A DNA stretch of 64,000 nucleotides from Notamacropus eugenii (lineage: Eukaryota > Chordata > Mammalia > Diprotodontia > Macropodidae): assembly GCF_028372415.1 (NCBI RefSeq), contig NC_092874.1, positions 335,872,651 to 335,936,650 of the forward strand. The letters are read 5' to 3'. The notes under the pieces are model-generated. The model was not told the origin of the DNA. It searched no databases and saw only the letters and a program-made list of their open reading frames with translations. Made by a program: the position numbers and the translations under genes. Shown here piece by piece: positions 1 through 10,834 of the stretch (its first letter is position 1; each line of letters begins with the position of its first letter).

Positions 1-212
1 GGCACTGGATAGAGCACTGGGCCTGGAGACAGGAAAACCTGAGTTCAAATCTGGCCTCAGGTATTGAGCTCTGTGATTCTGGGCAAGTCATTTAATCTCT
101 TGACCTTAATCCACTGAAGAAGGAAAAGGCAAACCATTCCAGTTTCTTTGCTAAGGAAATCCCACTGGTGTGCTATGGTCCACGGGGTCACAAAGAGACA
201 CAACTGAACAAT
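1..212 (+). repeat. CORE-SINE (tRNA-derived), left-truncated by window edge
   Basis: Carries the tRNA-like head (GGATAGAGCACTGGGCCTGG, GAGTTCAAATCTGGCC as B box), the core (TGGGCAAGTCATTTAATC) and the family's 3' part (AGGCAAACCATTCCAGT, then GGGTCACAAAGAGACACAACTGAACAA). This is the commonest SINE in the window. It lies in the last SHMT1 intron. Confidence 0.9.
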
Positions 213-272
213 AAGGGTCTTAAAGAATCCTGTGGAAAGTTTGATTTTGCTAGGAGAGTGTAACTTCTAGAG

Positions 273-462
273 CAGTGGTTCTCAAATTGGTTGGTCTCAA
301 GACTTTTTATACTTTTCAAAGTATGAGGACTCCCCAAAGGGCTTTTTTTAATGTGGATATTTACCATATTGAAAATTAAAATGTTTTTGTAATAAAAATA
401 GTTTTGACGTCACAGATTCCCCTGAAAGGGTCTTGAGGCCACACCCTTGGGGCCAACCACTG
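273..462. mobile_element. Short non-autonomous hAT-like element
   Basis: The ends are CAGTGGTTCTC and its imperfect inverse GGCCAACCACTG, the hAT/Charlie-type terminus. The flanking octamers TTCTAGAG (265-272) and TTGCTGAG (463-470) agree at 6 of 8 positions, as expected for an old 8-bp duplication. No coding capacity. Confidence 0.7.
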
Positions 463-701
463 TTGCTGAGTCATGTCACATGAGTGATCTTCAACCCAGC
501 CCTTCACCTACACTTTGAGCAGGTACATGAAGTAAGAAACCTGAAGAACCTTGAAGTCAGCCCTCAGTGAACAGTATCATCCAGTATTTGACCAACCAGA
601 GAAGTCAGTGGAAACCAAGGCTGTGTTGCCAGGAATTTGTTGAGCCCAAGTGAGAATAATCCACAAACCTAGTAACGTCCTTCATAATACCTCATCCTTA
701 C

Positions 702-812
702 CTTCATGAATAAAATGGGCTACTTTGTGGAAATCTTTTTCCAGCAGTCCTCGGGAGGTCAGAGCTGGGGTTCCTAGTCTCAGTCCACTAGGTCTTAATG
801 CACTTTTGTCTC
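702..812 (-). CDS. SHMT1: SHMT1 exon 11 (coding)
   Basis: Encodes the segment beginning [20 protein letters not shown] and ending [11 protein letters not shown], which includes the conserved [16 protein letters not shown] stretch of the small C-terminal domain (its arginine binds the substrate carboxylate in the family). The acceptor is CAG at 813-815 and the donor GTAAGG begins at 701. Phase matches exon 10: a split Gly codon G|GA. It is the last SHMT1 exon inside the window; nothing in 1-700 resembles the final exon. Confidence 0.95.
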
Positions 813-1894
813 CTGTGAAGTAACAAGAGAGCAATGAATTCTTCATTTGCCAAAACTACTAACAAGTACTTAAAAACCTCACTTGAGGGTGATGACTTAC
901 AGTACAGATTCTGGCCCAGCCCATCTGTGTTCTAATACAACTATGTATATGGTTTTGAAACAACCAGTGTTCTCAGAGCTCCTGAAATCAGGGATATATA
1001 TGGTGATGGGGAAGAGCTAGAAAAATGAATATTACAATGAAATTAACTTTGGTTTAAAAGTTGCCTTGGGGCTAGAGACACCAAAGGTTATTTCCCCAGA
1101 TATGCGGTACTTACAGAGGGTAAGCCATTACTTTGTTTAAGGTAATTCTTAGATCACAGCCCACAAATCTGGAAAAAGTGATCCTTCTCATCAAGAAGTC
1201 CCTATTTACCTTCTCCCAAGTGGCTACAAAAACTTTCTAAGCAGAAGAAAACTCAATATTCCAAGTTAGTCCTTAGAATAATTTGGTCTTATAGCTTAAC
1301 TTTTGAAAATTTCCCTGGTTGGGTTAGAATTCATTCTGAAGTAAATGGATATAGGGAGACACTGCGCATTATCTCCCATTCTAGAAAGGGTCAGAACATC
1401 CTCATTGTAGCATAGAAACGCATCACAGAATCCTATCAGCTGAAAAACAACCAGTTGATGAAGTCTGTGATTTCCTGAATCTCATTCCTCAGACAGGTTT
1501 ATAAAACTGATTATTTAAAGAAAGTTCTTCCCTACATAGAACTAAAAGTCGCACTCATTATACCTAGTGATATAACACTATTTTAAGAAGTGTTCCTAAT
1601 TCCTTCTATATGCTAGGTTATAAGATACGACAGTAAAATGAATTTGGTATCACTGGGTTCAAATATGGATTCAAACCTTATTCTGCTACTTAGTAATTTG
1701 CCAAGACACCTTTTGTCTCTCCAGGTCCCTTCCCTCTTTTGTAAAAGGAAGGCTAGATGATCTCTATCCAATTCTAACAAGTTCTTTGAACAAAGTACCT
1801 TCTGTGGTTTAAAGAAAACAATAGTCCTTGGGAAGGTGGAAGGAGGAAAAGGATGCGGTTGTTTTTCTCCACTTAGGTTATAAGGGACTCTTAC
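813..1894. other. SHMT1 intron 10, mostly unassigned
   Basis: No gene was seen. A degenerate MIR-like SINE in plus sense is visible at about 1,630-1,790 (GTATCACTGGGTTCAAATATGG, then CTTTTGTAAAAGGAAGG). The rest is unique-looking sequence with AT-rich patches. Confidence 0.5.
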
Positions 1895-2011
1895 CTGGGC
1901 AGGTGTTCTTGTTACAAGCAATAGAACAAGCTTCGAGCACCTTCTCAGCTCTTCCTCCATCTGTCCCTTTGTTTCGTAGGTCCACAAGGATCAAGTGGTT
2001 GTCAGAACCAC
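1895..2011 (-). CDS. SHMT1: SHMT1 exon 10 (coding)
   Basis: Encodes [20 protein letters not shown] followed by [20 protein letters not shown], almost identical to human SHMT1. The acceptor CAG lies at 2,012-2,014 and the donor is GTAAGA starting at 1,894. Length 117 bp with a Gly codon split at each end. The SDNHL strand belongs to the C-terminal domain near the active-site cleft. Confidence 0.97.
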
Positions 2012-2084
2012 CTGGGGAAACAATTTTGATATATAAAAATTCATAGAGCTGAGTCCCTCCCTCTGTGTAAAGAAAACCAGTAAC

Positions 2085-2265
2085 AACCACAGATTTAGAG
2101 CTAGAGAGAACTTTAGAGCTTATGTAGTCCAAGACTTTAATTTTATAAATAAGGAAATTGAAGACCAGAGAGACTTAATTGTCCAAGGTCACACAGAGAG
2201 TGACACACAAGATCTGAGCCCCTGACCCCAAAGTTAGGGTTCTTTCCATGCTGGCTTACTCTTTG
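2085..2265 (-). repeat. MIR-like SINE
   Basis: Antisense MIR core is visible: ATAAGGAAATTGAAGACCAG followed by GTCCAAGGTCACACAGAGAG, then the antisense box B region. Old and diverged. Confidence 0.7.
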
Positions 2266-2329
2266 AGAAATTGATGTCTAACCCAATGGCAGAAAGAAGC
2301 CTCACTGCCATTTCTGTAACAATTCTACC

Positions 2330-2890
2330 TTTAGTGATTATATGCCCCCTTATCAACTGATGCTGCCACCACCCTTGTACATGCCCTCATCACCTCACAC
2401 CTGGACTCCCTCTCCCACAGTCCAACCTCCACTGAGCTATCAGACTCATCTTCCTAAAAGGCAGATTTGACATTCACCATACCCCATAACCCCCCAGTTA
2501 ATAAATTCTGGGATCAAATATAAAATCCTGTTTGACATTCAAAACCCTTCACAACCTGTCCCATTCCTACCTTACTTTCCTCCATGTACTCGGCTACCCA
2601 ACTTTGGCTTCTTTGGGGTAGTTCACACAAGATACTCCATCTCCAGACTCTGGGCATTTTTACTTACCTGTTCCTCATGCCTGGACTACTTGTTCTAGCT
2701 AAAATCTCATCTATGAGAAACCTTTCTTCTCTATTATTATCTTGTTTGTACATAAAGACAGTATTTCCCCCATCCTGTCTGCTCCATTAGATTGAACTCC
2801 TTGAGGACAAAAACTGTCTTCCTTGTATCTCTAGTGCTTAGTACAGTACCTGGTACACAGTAGGCATCTAATAAATGCTGACTGACAAAT
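2330..2890 (+). repeat. L2 LINE 3' end
   Basis: Contains the end of an L2 ORF2-type region (CTGGACTCCCTCTCCCACAG; GGGATCAAATATAAAATCC; CTTCACAACCTGTCCCATTC) and then the L2 3' signature: GAACTCCTTGAGGACAAAAA, TACCTGGTACACAGTAGGC, ATAAATGCTGACTGA. Non-coding here. Confidence 0.85.
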
Positions 2891-2929
2891 TTGCTTTTTA
2901 TCACTGTACATGCTTCCAGAAAAAGGAAA

Positions 2930-3500
2930 CCAAACATGTCTAAAACTGGACTCAGCCATCTTCCCTCCCAAAAGTGGACCCTTTCTGCAAATCTCACTAC
3001 TTTGGCTGTTCCTACTCAGCCTAATTCATAGTGCCAATTCCTGTTTGATTCTGCTTCCATGGGAGATTCCACATTCTGTCCCTTCTCTTCACTAATACCA
3101 CATTACCTAGTAGTTCAGGATTTCATCACCACTACTCACATGGACCATTTACAACAGACTTCTGTCTATTATAAATTTTTGTGTCTCCCGTTTCTCTCCT
3201 CTCCAACCCATCCTTCACACAGACTAAAACAAACTACGAAAAAATTGTTCCCCAAACTCAACATTCCATTGCCAGTCTCCATATATTCACATGTACTATT
3301 CCCATGCCTGGAAAGAATACTCTCATTCTCCACCTTTCAAAATACTTATCTTACTTCAAGTATCAATTCCATGGTCACCTCTTCCACTGTCTTCCCCAAC
3401 AGCACCACCCAAACTAAGTGTTAAGTGTTCTCTGCCTTCTCAAATATTCCAAAGCACTTTGATCTCTCCCTTGCCTCCTTCACTTCCCACCCTGGATTAT
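2930..3500 (+). repeat. L2 LINE fragment
   Basis: Starts with the L2 ORF2-region motif AACATGTCTAAAACTGGACT and continues with pyrimidine-rich L2-like text, including CCCATGCCTGGAAAGAATAC and CAAGTATCAATTCCATGGTC. The apparent frames across it are by-products of low stop density, not a gene. Confidence 0.65.
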
Positions 3501-4260
3501 GTTTGTTTGAGTCCTGTCAGAGGGTTATCATGTGGATCATGGATAAGCAAGCCACAGAGCAAGGGTAGGTGTCAGCTAGAACCCAGAGATGAGTTGTCAG
3601 AAGAGGAAGAGCTAAAGGTATGTCCAAGAGGCCCTGTGAATATTCAAAGTGAAAGGGCCTGGGTAGAATGTCATCCCAGTGGGAACTGATGGGGGATAGA
3701 AAACTCAGGGCCAGCTTCCCTAGAAGCTTCACCAGCCCTCCTTGTTGCTGCCAACTGGTCTGTGGTCCATGCTGCTTATCACTTATGTGTTGGACTCTGG
3801 CATAATACTCTTAAATGCTGATCTCATCCATTTAGGAAGGGGACTCGGGTGGGAGACAAGGGCTGAACAACGAGCTCTTCAGTGGAAATGGAGGTGTCAA
3901 AGGGCATATTGCCTCTAAACTGTAAATGGTTACACTGGTTTATTGTTGTTAGTTTTAACGTTGTCATGGAAGGAGGGCTGGGAACATCAACTTGTCACAT
4001 GAGTAAATGAATTACATCTTTAGTTGAGGCTTGTGCCCCTCTCTAACGGCCAGGGCATTTTGTTGAAAAAAGCACCTTGGTAAGTGGAAACTCCCTTAAT
4101 AACTACAGAGGTTTTCGTTATGCATTGACGAAGTTACTGAAAAATCCTAGGTTTATTTTTGTATGAATTAATTGCTAAGAATTAGGAACATAGTAATAGG
4201 ACTGCTCTGATGGAATACTGTAAATTATAAATAAAACATACAAATGTTTAATTAAAAAAA
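3500..4260. other. Unassigned intronic stretch
   Basis: SHMT1 intron 9 sequence with no exon, RNA gene or recognised repeat. The right end is A-rich before a SINE. Confidence 0.4.
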
Positions 4261-4261
4261 A

Positions 4262-4485
4262 ACCATTTGTCATTTTATTGGGAAAGACATTGGAGTGGTT
4301 GCCATTTACTTCTCCAGCTCATTTTACAGATGAAGAAAATGGAGCAAACAGTGTTAAATGACTTGCCCAGGGTCACACAGCTAATAAGTGTCTGAGACCA
4401 GATTTGAACTCAGGAAGATGAATCTTCCTGACTCCAGACACAGCACACACTCCACCTAGTTGCCCAATTATTTGTTTACATGCTG
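4262..4485 (-). repeat. CORE-SINE, antisense
   Basis: Antisense copy: GGAGTGGTTGCCATTTACTT, ATTTTACAGATGAAGAAAAT, GACTTGCCCAGGGTCACACA and TTTGAACTCAGGAAGATGA, ending near the tRNA-like head. Confidence 0.88.
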
Positions 4486-4664
4486 TCTGTCTCAAATGGA
4501 AGGTCAGCTCCTTAAAGGTAGACTGTTTTTTTCTCTTTGTATCCCTAGTGTCTACTTGGTCCTTGGAGGTCATCATCTTTCAAACTCGAGTGGAGGGTAA
4601 AGGAGGGGCACAAGACCCTCTGGAAGGATCTGAAGTACTAGTCAAAGTGACTGATTATAGTACA

Positions 4665-4814
4665 GGTAGCTGGGTGATGCAGTAGATAGAGCACCCACCT
4701 TGGAGTCAGGAGGACCTGAGTTCAAATCTGGCCTCAGTTACTAGTTATGTGACCCTGGGCGAATATCTTGACCCCACCAGACAACCCTCTCCACCCCCTG
4801 CCAAAAAAAAAAAA
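4665..4814 (+). repeat. tRNA-headed SINE with poly(A) tail
   Basis: Shorter SINE type: AGTAGATAGAGCACCCACCT, GACCTGAGTTCAAATCTGGC, GTGACCCTGGGCG, then a C-rich stretch and a run of twelve A. It lacks the GAACAACAAC tail of the larger family, so it was mobilised by a poly(A)-recognising LINE, presumably L1. Confidence 0.8.
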
Positions 4815-5249
4815 TATTGACTAGATTTGAATACAGTACAACTACTATTACTTTTTTTCAGTGAAGATACAAGTTTTCAAATAAAAGTAAGCCAGAGTGA
4901 AACTAACGGTAAATCTGCTTTCCTTGGTAGGATTTGCCTGTAAGAGGTAGGCAGCCTCCCCTCACACTCCTGGGGGCTCCATGCACGGCCCTAGGCCTCT
5001 TCCCTGGGGAGAACCCTGGATGAAACAATGACTAGGACCATCCACTTGTGAGAAGGTAGAAGTTCTTACAGCACTCCTAGTTCCCATGGGATGTTCCCCA
5101 CAAATCCCACCCTTTGGTGATAGTGAGGAGATCTGGGGGGCTCCCCAGTGGGCAGGCACTATAGCAATGCTCTCCTGAGGAGTACTTTTTGAGTCAGCTT
5201 TAACACCACCTTCAATATTCCATAGCCACCATGATTCTCCTTTGTCTTT

Positions 5250-5460
5250 GGGGAAGCAAGGCAGAATAGTGGGAAAAGTGCTAAATTTGGAGTCAGAGGA
5301 TCTTGGTTCAAATGCTAACTCTGCCCCTCACTGTGTGACCTTGGGAAAGTCAATGAACTTTTCTGAGAAGCCTCAGTTTCCTAAACTGTAAAACAACAGG
5401 GTTGGACCAGATATCCTCAAAGTCCCCTTCCATCTCTAAATCTGTGCTCCTATGATGTGA
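5250..5460 (+). repeat. MIR-like SINE
   Basis: Shows MIR order: GGAGTCAGAGGATCTTGG, GTGTGACCTTGGGAAAGTCA, CTCAGTTTCCTAAACTGTAA, GGGTTGGACCAGATATCCTC, CCTTCCATCTCTAAATCTG. Confidence 0.8.
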
Positions 5461-5634
5461 GGACCGTTCAGCCGTTATTTAGGTTGTTTATACATTGTTT
5501 TCATTAGATGTTTTGAGAGTTAAGTGTTGTTTTATAAAAAGAATAGGGCATCGCTACATAAAATTTGGAAACCACTGCCCTAGGAACAGCTCTGATTCTG
5601 CCATCCAGAACTGTTAATAAATAATAACAATAAC

Positions 5635-5855
5635 AATTTTGTTGTTCAGTTGTTTTCCGTTGTGTCTGACCCTTTGTGACCCCATTTGGGATTTTCTTGG
5701 CAGAGATACTGGAGTGGTTTGCCATTTCCTTTTCCAGCTCATTTGACAAATGAGGAAACTGAGGCAAACAGGGTTAAGTGATTTGCCCGGGGTTACACAG
5801 CTAGAAAGTGTATGACTCAAGATCCCACATTCTATCCACTTCACCACCTACCTAC
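5635..5855 (-). repeat. CORE-SINE, antisense
   Basis: Begins with the antisense tail (TTTGTTGTTCAGTTGTTTTC), then GGAGTGGTTTGCCATTTCCT, GAGGAAACTGAGGCAAACAG, GGGTTACACAGCTAGAAAGT and the antisense head. Confidence 0.9.
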
Positions 5856-5864
5856 CCCTAACAA

Positions 5865-6080
5865 TAAAAATAGCTGACCTTTGTATAGCATTTATTATTG
5901 GTTGGGGACTGTGCTAAGCCCTTTACATTTATCATCTCATTTGATCCTCACAACCCTAGGATGTAGATGCTGTTAATTATCCCCATTTTACAGATGAGGA
6001 AATTGAGGCAAAAAGGGTCACACAGCCTGAGGCTTTTACCTGAACTTAGGTCTTCCTGACTCCAAGACCACCCCACTGTC
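5865..6080 (-). repeat. MIR-family SINE, antisense
   Basis: Contains TGTGCTAAGCCCTTTACATT, CTCATTTGATCCTCACAACC and CCCATTTTACAGATGAGGAA, a motif order shared by several old mammalian SINE fragments in this window. Confidence 0.65.
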
Positions 6081-6135
6081 CCATCTTAAATGATAGACAG
6101 GATCTCCAACAGACCCAGTGCAAGTACTTACTTAC

Positions 6136-6258
6136 CTGTTACTATGTGGTAACCCAGCTCTATCATGGCTGCTGATAGGGCCTTGCAGTTGGCAACCACC
6201 TGTTGCTGATAAGCCTTAAATTCAGGTGTCAAGGCTTGCTTCAGAGCTACTGCAACTC
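6136..6258 (-). CDS. SHMT1: SHMT1 exon 9 (coding)
   Basis: Encodes [20 protein letters not shown] and then [22 protein letters not shown], matching the human segment [20 protein letters not shown]. The acceptor AG occupies 6,259-6,260 (reverse complement) and the donor GTAAGT begins at 6,135. Length 123 bp with Gly codons split at both ends. It joins the large PLP domain to the C-terminal domain. Confidence 0.97.
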
Positions 6259-6584
6259 CTAGTCAGGAAGAGATTCTATGTCAACAATTGGGCAAAAATG
6301 TTTATTGTTATCAAGATAACTCTTATCTATACCTTTCCCTCAAGTCCCACCCCCACAAAGTCAAACCAGCAAGAATGAGCTACTATACCTTCCACTTAGT
6401 ATCTGAAGATTTTCCTCAAATTCATATTTATAAATGCACAATTACTAAGCAAAGCTTTCATTCTGTCCAGCACAGGCCATCTCTGCCCTGGAGGGTCCTG
6501 AGGCTGAGACACAGAACAAAGGGGATAAGGACCATCTTATCCAGATGGAATCTTAGCCCCTAAGAGGTCAGCAAGTCCAACCAA

Positions 6585-6820
6585 GCGGCTCTGTGGCACA
6601 ATGGATAGAGCTGTTGGGCATGGGGTCAGGAAGATCTGAGTTTAAATTCAGCCTCAGGCACTTACTGGGCAAGTCACTTCATCTTTTTTGCCTTGGGTTT
6701 CTTCATCTGCAAAATGGGGGTGATAATAATAGCCCCTACCTCCCAAGGTTACTGTGAAGATTCAATGAGATGATATTCATTGAGAAGAGTACCTGACATA
6801 CAGTAGGCACTTAATGTTTG
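6585..6820 (+). repeat. SINE (tRNA-like head, MIR-like 3' part)
   Basis: GGCACAATGGATAGAGCTGT head, GGGCAAGTCACTTCATC core, then the 3' end TCTGCAAAATGGGGGTGATA, GATTCAATGAGATGATATTC and ATACAGTAGGCACTTAATG. Confidence 0.78.
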
Positions 6821-7204
6821 TTCTTTCTCTTCCTTTTCCATCTCCCTCTGCCAACTAGTACCTGAACAGGAAGCTGTTACCCAACACAGAGCCAATCAAC
6901 CTCTGTTGGAAGATCTACAGTGAAGGGAAATCTACTTTGACCTGAGGCAGAAGGAACCACTTTGGGACAGCTCAAATACTAAATTTTTCCTTTGTAACCA
7001 GCCAAACTCTGCCCCTTTGCAACTCTCTTAGTCCTGTCCCTCAAGACCAAGTATAATCCTTCACGTTGGTCCTTTGACCATCACAATAGTTTGTCCTTCA
7101 CAATAGTTACCTTGTCCCCTCTAAGTACTCTCTCCTTCAAGCTAAGCATCCTGAGGGAGTTCCTTCCATCAATCTTCCTATGGTATTATTTTCATCTCCA
7201 GCAG

Positions 7205-7625
7205 GTACTACTATCTCCTCTAAGGTCACTCTGGCCAATAATAGGTCCCAGGCCAAGCTCTAGTGGTCATTGTTTAGGCCCTGTTTGGGTGAGTGAATGT
7301 AAATAGCAATTATTTCTGTTTTGGCCAGAAACCCTGAGGGTCTTCCACTCCCAGACTGATTTTTTTTTTTAATTAGGTAAAGAGACCACTCTCTGACTCA
7401 TTTCTTACCTAGCCTTAATGACTGAATTAGTCAAGGCCTCCCTCTGCATCCAATGCCATCTCTAGTTTTCCTGATCTTTATCTCACCTCTGAACCCAGAT
7501 GGCTCCAGAGAAGAAAGTGAGGCTGGTGACTTTCTGCAGCCCTCCCTCATTTAAATCCAAGTCATTTGCATATCATGCCTTCACTTCCCTAACGTCATGG
7601 TCCTCTTCCAAATGACAAACAACAA
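7205..7625 (+). repeat. Repeat X copy (unnamed marsupial interspersed repeat)
   Basis: Marker string order: TCATTGTTTAGGCCCTG, AGCAATTATTTCTGTTTTGG, AACCCTGAGGGTCTTCCACT, T-run, TCTGACTCATTTCTTACCTA, CCCAGATGGCTCCAGAGAAG, AAGTGAGGCTGGTGACTTTC, ending ACGTCATGGTCCTCTTCCAA then CAAACAACAA. The tail places the 3' end on the right. I cannot name the family; the CAA-type tail suggests a non-LTR retroposon. Confidence 0.75.
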
Positions 7626-7770
7626 AAACCTCTCATCTATGTTCTGATTTGTACGTAGTCTCTTCCATTAGAATATAAGCTCCTTGAGGGCAAAGAATGC
7701 CCTTCTTTGTATCGCAAGCACTTGGCACAGGGTCTGGCATGTAATAATCGCTTGTTGGTTGATTTAGAGC
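7625..7770 (+). repeat. L2 3' tail
   Basis: TATAAGCTCCTTGAGGGCAA, TTGGCACAGGGTCTGGCATG, TAATAATCGCTTGTTGGTTG: typical L2 3' terminus. Confidence 0.75.
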
Positions 7771-7924
7771 CAGCTTCTCCTTGGTAAGGAAAATAGAAAC
7801 ATTAATGGTTTAGTAGTTCCACCTTCTGTTCAGTATTTGTTGGCATCCCAACCACTCCAAATAGTCCTGTCCCCTCCTTGATCTTCCTTTTACTCCCAAC
7901 ATGATTTTTAAAAAGTCTTTTTGG

Positions 7925-8135
7925 TTATCCTTCACACTCTAGATCTCTTTTTAGATTTCTAAACCTCTTCCTACATCTCTTTCTACCTTTCTAGATCTCT
8001 TTCTAGGTTTCTTTCTAGATTTCTTTCTAGATTCCTTGCTAGACTTCTTCTTTTCTAGATTTCTTTCTTTCTAGACTTCTTTCTTTCTTGATTTCTTTCT
8101 CTCTACATTTTTTTCTTTCTATCTTAAACCCATTT
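7925..8135 (+). repeat. Pyrimidine-rich minisatellite, TTTCTAGA-based
   Basis: About 200 bp of imperfect units built on TTTCTTTCTAGA, repeated around fifteen times with CTAGAT/CTAGAC variants; almost pure pyrimidine apart from the AGA of each unit. It lies between two copies of repeat X inside an SHMT1 intron. Confidence 0.85.
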
Positions 8136-8149
8136 TACTCTGAAGATTA

Positions 8150-8525
8150 GACAAGTCCCTGCCCAAGTAATTGTTTCTCTTTGAAACAGCCACCCTGAGT
8201 GTCTTGCCCTCCCACCTTGATTTTTTTTCTTTTTCTAATTAAAGGGGCCATCCCTTGACTACTTCTTAAAGAGGCCTCTTCACTCTCTGTGAGTATTTGA
8301 AAAGGCTTTAGCCTAAAAGGGCCAGGGGGTCTCTCATTGTATCCTGGGCCACCTCCAGTCATCCCAGTGAATATCTGGTCACTGGATCCAGATGGCTCTG
8401 GCGGAGAAAGTGAGGCTGGTCACCTTCCACAGCCCTCTCTCACTCAAATCAAAGTCAACTACAAGTCATGTCATCATCTTGATGTCATGGTACTCTTTGA
8501 GAAGGGACAAATATGACAACATTCA
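8150..8525 (+). repeat. Repeat X copy
   Basis: Starts within CCACCCTGAGTGTCTTGCCC and runs through CAGATGGCTCTGGCGGAGAA, AAGTGAGGCTGGTCACCTTC and GATGTCATGGTACTCTTTGA. Same orientation as the copy at 7.2 kb. Confidence 0.75.
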
Positions 8526-8692
8526 TCGCTAGCCTAAGCACATTCTGAGCTCCTGACATTATCCTTTGTGTTTAAACTCAGTTGCCAGCCTTAGCATCTA
8601 CCATCTTTCCAGGCATGCATTTTAAAAATCTAAGATGGATGAAGAGTGCCCCAAGGGTACATCCATTCCAGTCTCTTTAGACCAAGGGTTCT

Positions 8693-8846
8693 TGTTAGGG
8701 TCATGGACACCTCTGGCAATCTGGTGAAACCCATGGACCCTTTTCTCAGAATAATGTTTTTAAATACACCAGGATAAAACAGAAATCAATTATACTGAAA
8801 TAGTTACCAAACACATACAGGAACCCCAGGCCGCTAAGAACCCCTG
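8693..8846. mobile_element. Short non-autonomous hAT-like element
   Basis: Ends are inverted: CAAGGGTTCTT at the left and AAGAACCCCTG at the right, with TCATGGACACCTCTGG just inside. Clear 8-bp duplications were not found, so the boundaries are approximate. Confidence 0.55.
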
Positions 8847-9089
8847 AGATCTCTAAAACACTCCGTTTTTAAAATTTGTGTTCATGTTCTCAGCATTTCA
8901 TTTCTGAGATATTCCCATTCCTCCTGTATTGAATTCTCCCATACAATTTTAGATTAAAGTCCAGGTCTCCCTGGATCTGAGGTTAATGTTCTCTTTTATA
9001 CAATGTAGTTCTTGTCAAGGTTTGAAAACTGTCGTTAGAAGAACTGAAACTTACAGACAGAATACGTGGCTACCCTGCTGATCATCTTT

Positions 9090-10140
9090 TCCTCTGGTTT
9101 TTCTTAACACTGCTATCTCCTGGTTTTCTTCCTCATATGCACCATCTTCCTCATATCTCCCACAGTTCTGTCTTAGGCCCTCTTCCCTCAATTGTCTTCC
9201 TGAGTGATCCCATCAGTCTCCATGAGTTTAATGGATCCATATATCTAGCACCAGTCTCTCCTCCATGCTCCTATTCCACATCATCAATTGCTTATTGGAC
9301 AGTCTTCATTTCCAGTCCAAGAGATATCTTAACTTCAAACATATCCAAAACAAAACTTTTCCCCCAAACCTCTTCCTTTTCCACCTTCCTTCCAATCCTC
9401 CAGGCTCATATTCTTTGAGTCCACCCTCTCCTTCATACCACACACCCAATCTTGCTGTTTCTTCATTCACATCCCCTCCATCTGACCTCTTCTCTTTACT
9501 CACAGTCACTATCTCAGTTCAGGCCCTCATCACCTCTTACCCAGATTATTACAATAGCCTCCTACATGGTATCCCTGCCTCAAGGCTCTCTCCATTCCAT
9601 CTTTTTCAGAGCTGCCAAGTGGATTTTCCTTAAGCACAAATTTGACCATGTCACTCCTCTACTCCATAAACTTCAGGGGCTCCCTACTACTTTAAGATCA
9701 ACTATCAACTCCTCTAGTTAGCTTTTAAAGCCTGTCACAATCTAGCCCCCAACACAGTTTTCTAGCCTTATTGTACATTAATCCTCTTCTTGTATATGAT
9801 CTAAACTGTTCTCTTAATTCCTTATGCACTCTCCTCTTCCACTTTTCATCTGCCTGTTTTTGCAGAGGATATGCCTCGAACCTGGAATTCACTCCCTCCT
9901 CACGGAATCCTTCCCTTTCCTTCAAGTACCACCTTTACATGGAAGGTTTCCTGATCCTCCTAAAAGCTAGGTATTTATCTACTTTGTATTTCTTCTCCTC
10001 ATGTTTATTCCATACATACTTGACTATGTACTTGTTATCTTCTTGCAACATAAGCTCTTTAAGAGTAGGGATTGTTTTATGCTTTGCATTTGTATCCCTA
10101 GCACATTGTCTGCCTTAATAAAGGCAGGCTGACTCAATGA
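9090..10140 (+). repeat. L2 LINE, 3' kilobase
   Basis: L2 ORF2-type region followed by 3' end: AACTTCAAACATATCCAAAA, CCCCCAAACCTCTTCC, CAGGCCCTCATCACCTCTTA, TACAATAGCCTCCTACATGG, AGCACAAATTTGACCATGTC, and GCTCTTTAAGAGTAGGGATT near the end. Short apparent frames in it are relics. Confidence 0.85.
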
Positions 10141-10199
10141 GACACCAGGAAACAACCTAATTGATTTTAATCATTCAGAAAATGCCCCCTGCCAACTCA

Positions 10200-10465
10200 T
10201 CTGTTACTATTGGTGTTCAGCTACTTCGGTTGTATCTGAATTTTCATGACCCCATTTAGGGTTTTCTTGACAAAGATAATGGTTTGCTATTTACTTCTCC
10301 AGCTCATCTTACAGATGAGAAAACTGAGGCAAACAGGGTCAAGTAACTTGGCCAGGGTCACACAGATAGTAAATGTCTGAGGTCAGATTTGAAGTCAGGA
10401 AGAGGAGGCTTGCAGACCCCAGGCCCAGCACCCAATGCACTGCGCCATCTAGCTGCCCAATTCAC
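10200..10465 (-). repeat. CORE-SINE, antisense
   Basis: GTTCAGCTACTTCGGTTG tail side, ATGAGAAAACTGAGGCAAAC, GGCCAGGGTCACACAGATAG, and the antisense head CACCCAATGCACTGCGCCAT. Confidence 0.88.
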
Positions 10466-10834
10466 CTGCTGCTGCTGCCTAAAACTTCACAACTTAGCTA
10501 CAGTTTCCAAAAATGGTTTCTAGCATCTTAGCAGGAATTAATTACATCAAATGCTTTCTTCTCTAACAAAGATACATAGGTACCTGGAAAGTGTAAATTA
10601 AAAATAAATAGGTTTTTTTTTTTAAAAAAGAGGGGATTAGTAGTGATGGTTTGGGGCAGGAACCGAGGCTACGGAGTCAGTTTTGGACAGGAAAAAGTCA
10701 TGAGAGCCATATGTGGGACAAGTTCTTAGCAGAGTTAAGGAGTCTGAAAAGTTTTTCTAAATTTATTTATTCTGTATTTATCCCACTTTTTTTTCTGGAT
10801 TCCTGCCCCAAACCATCACTACTAATCCCCTCTT

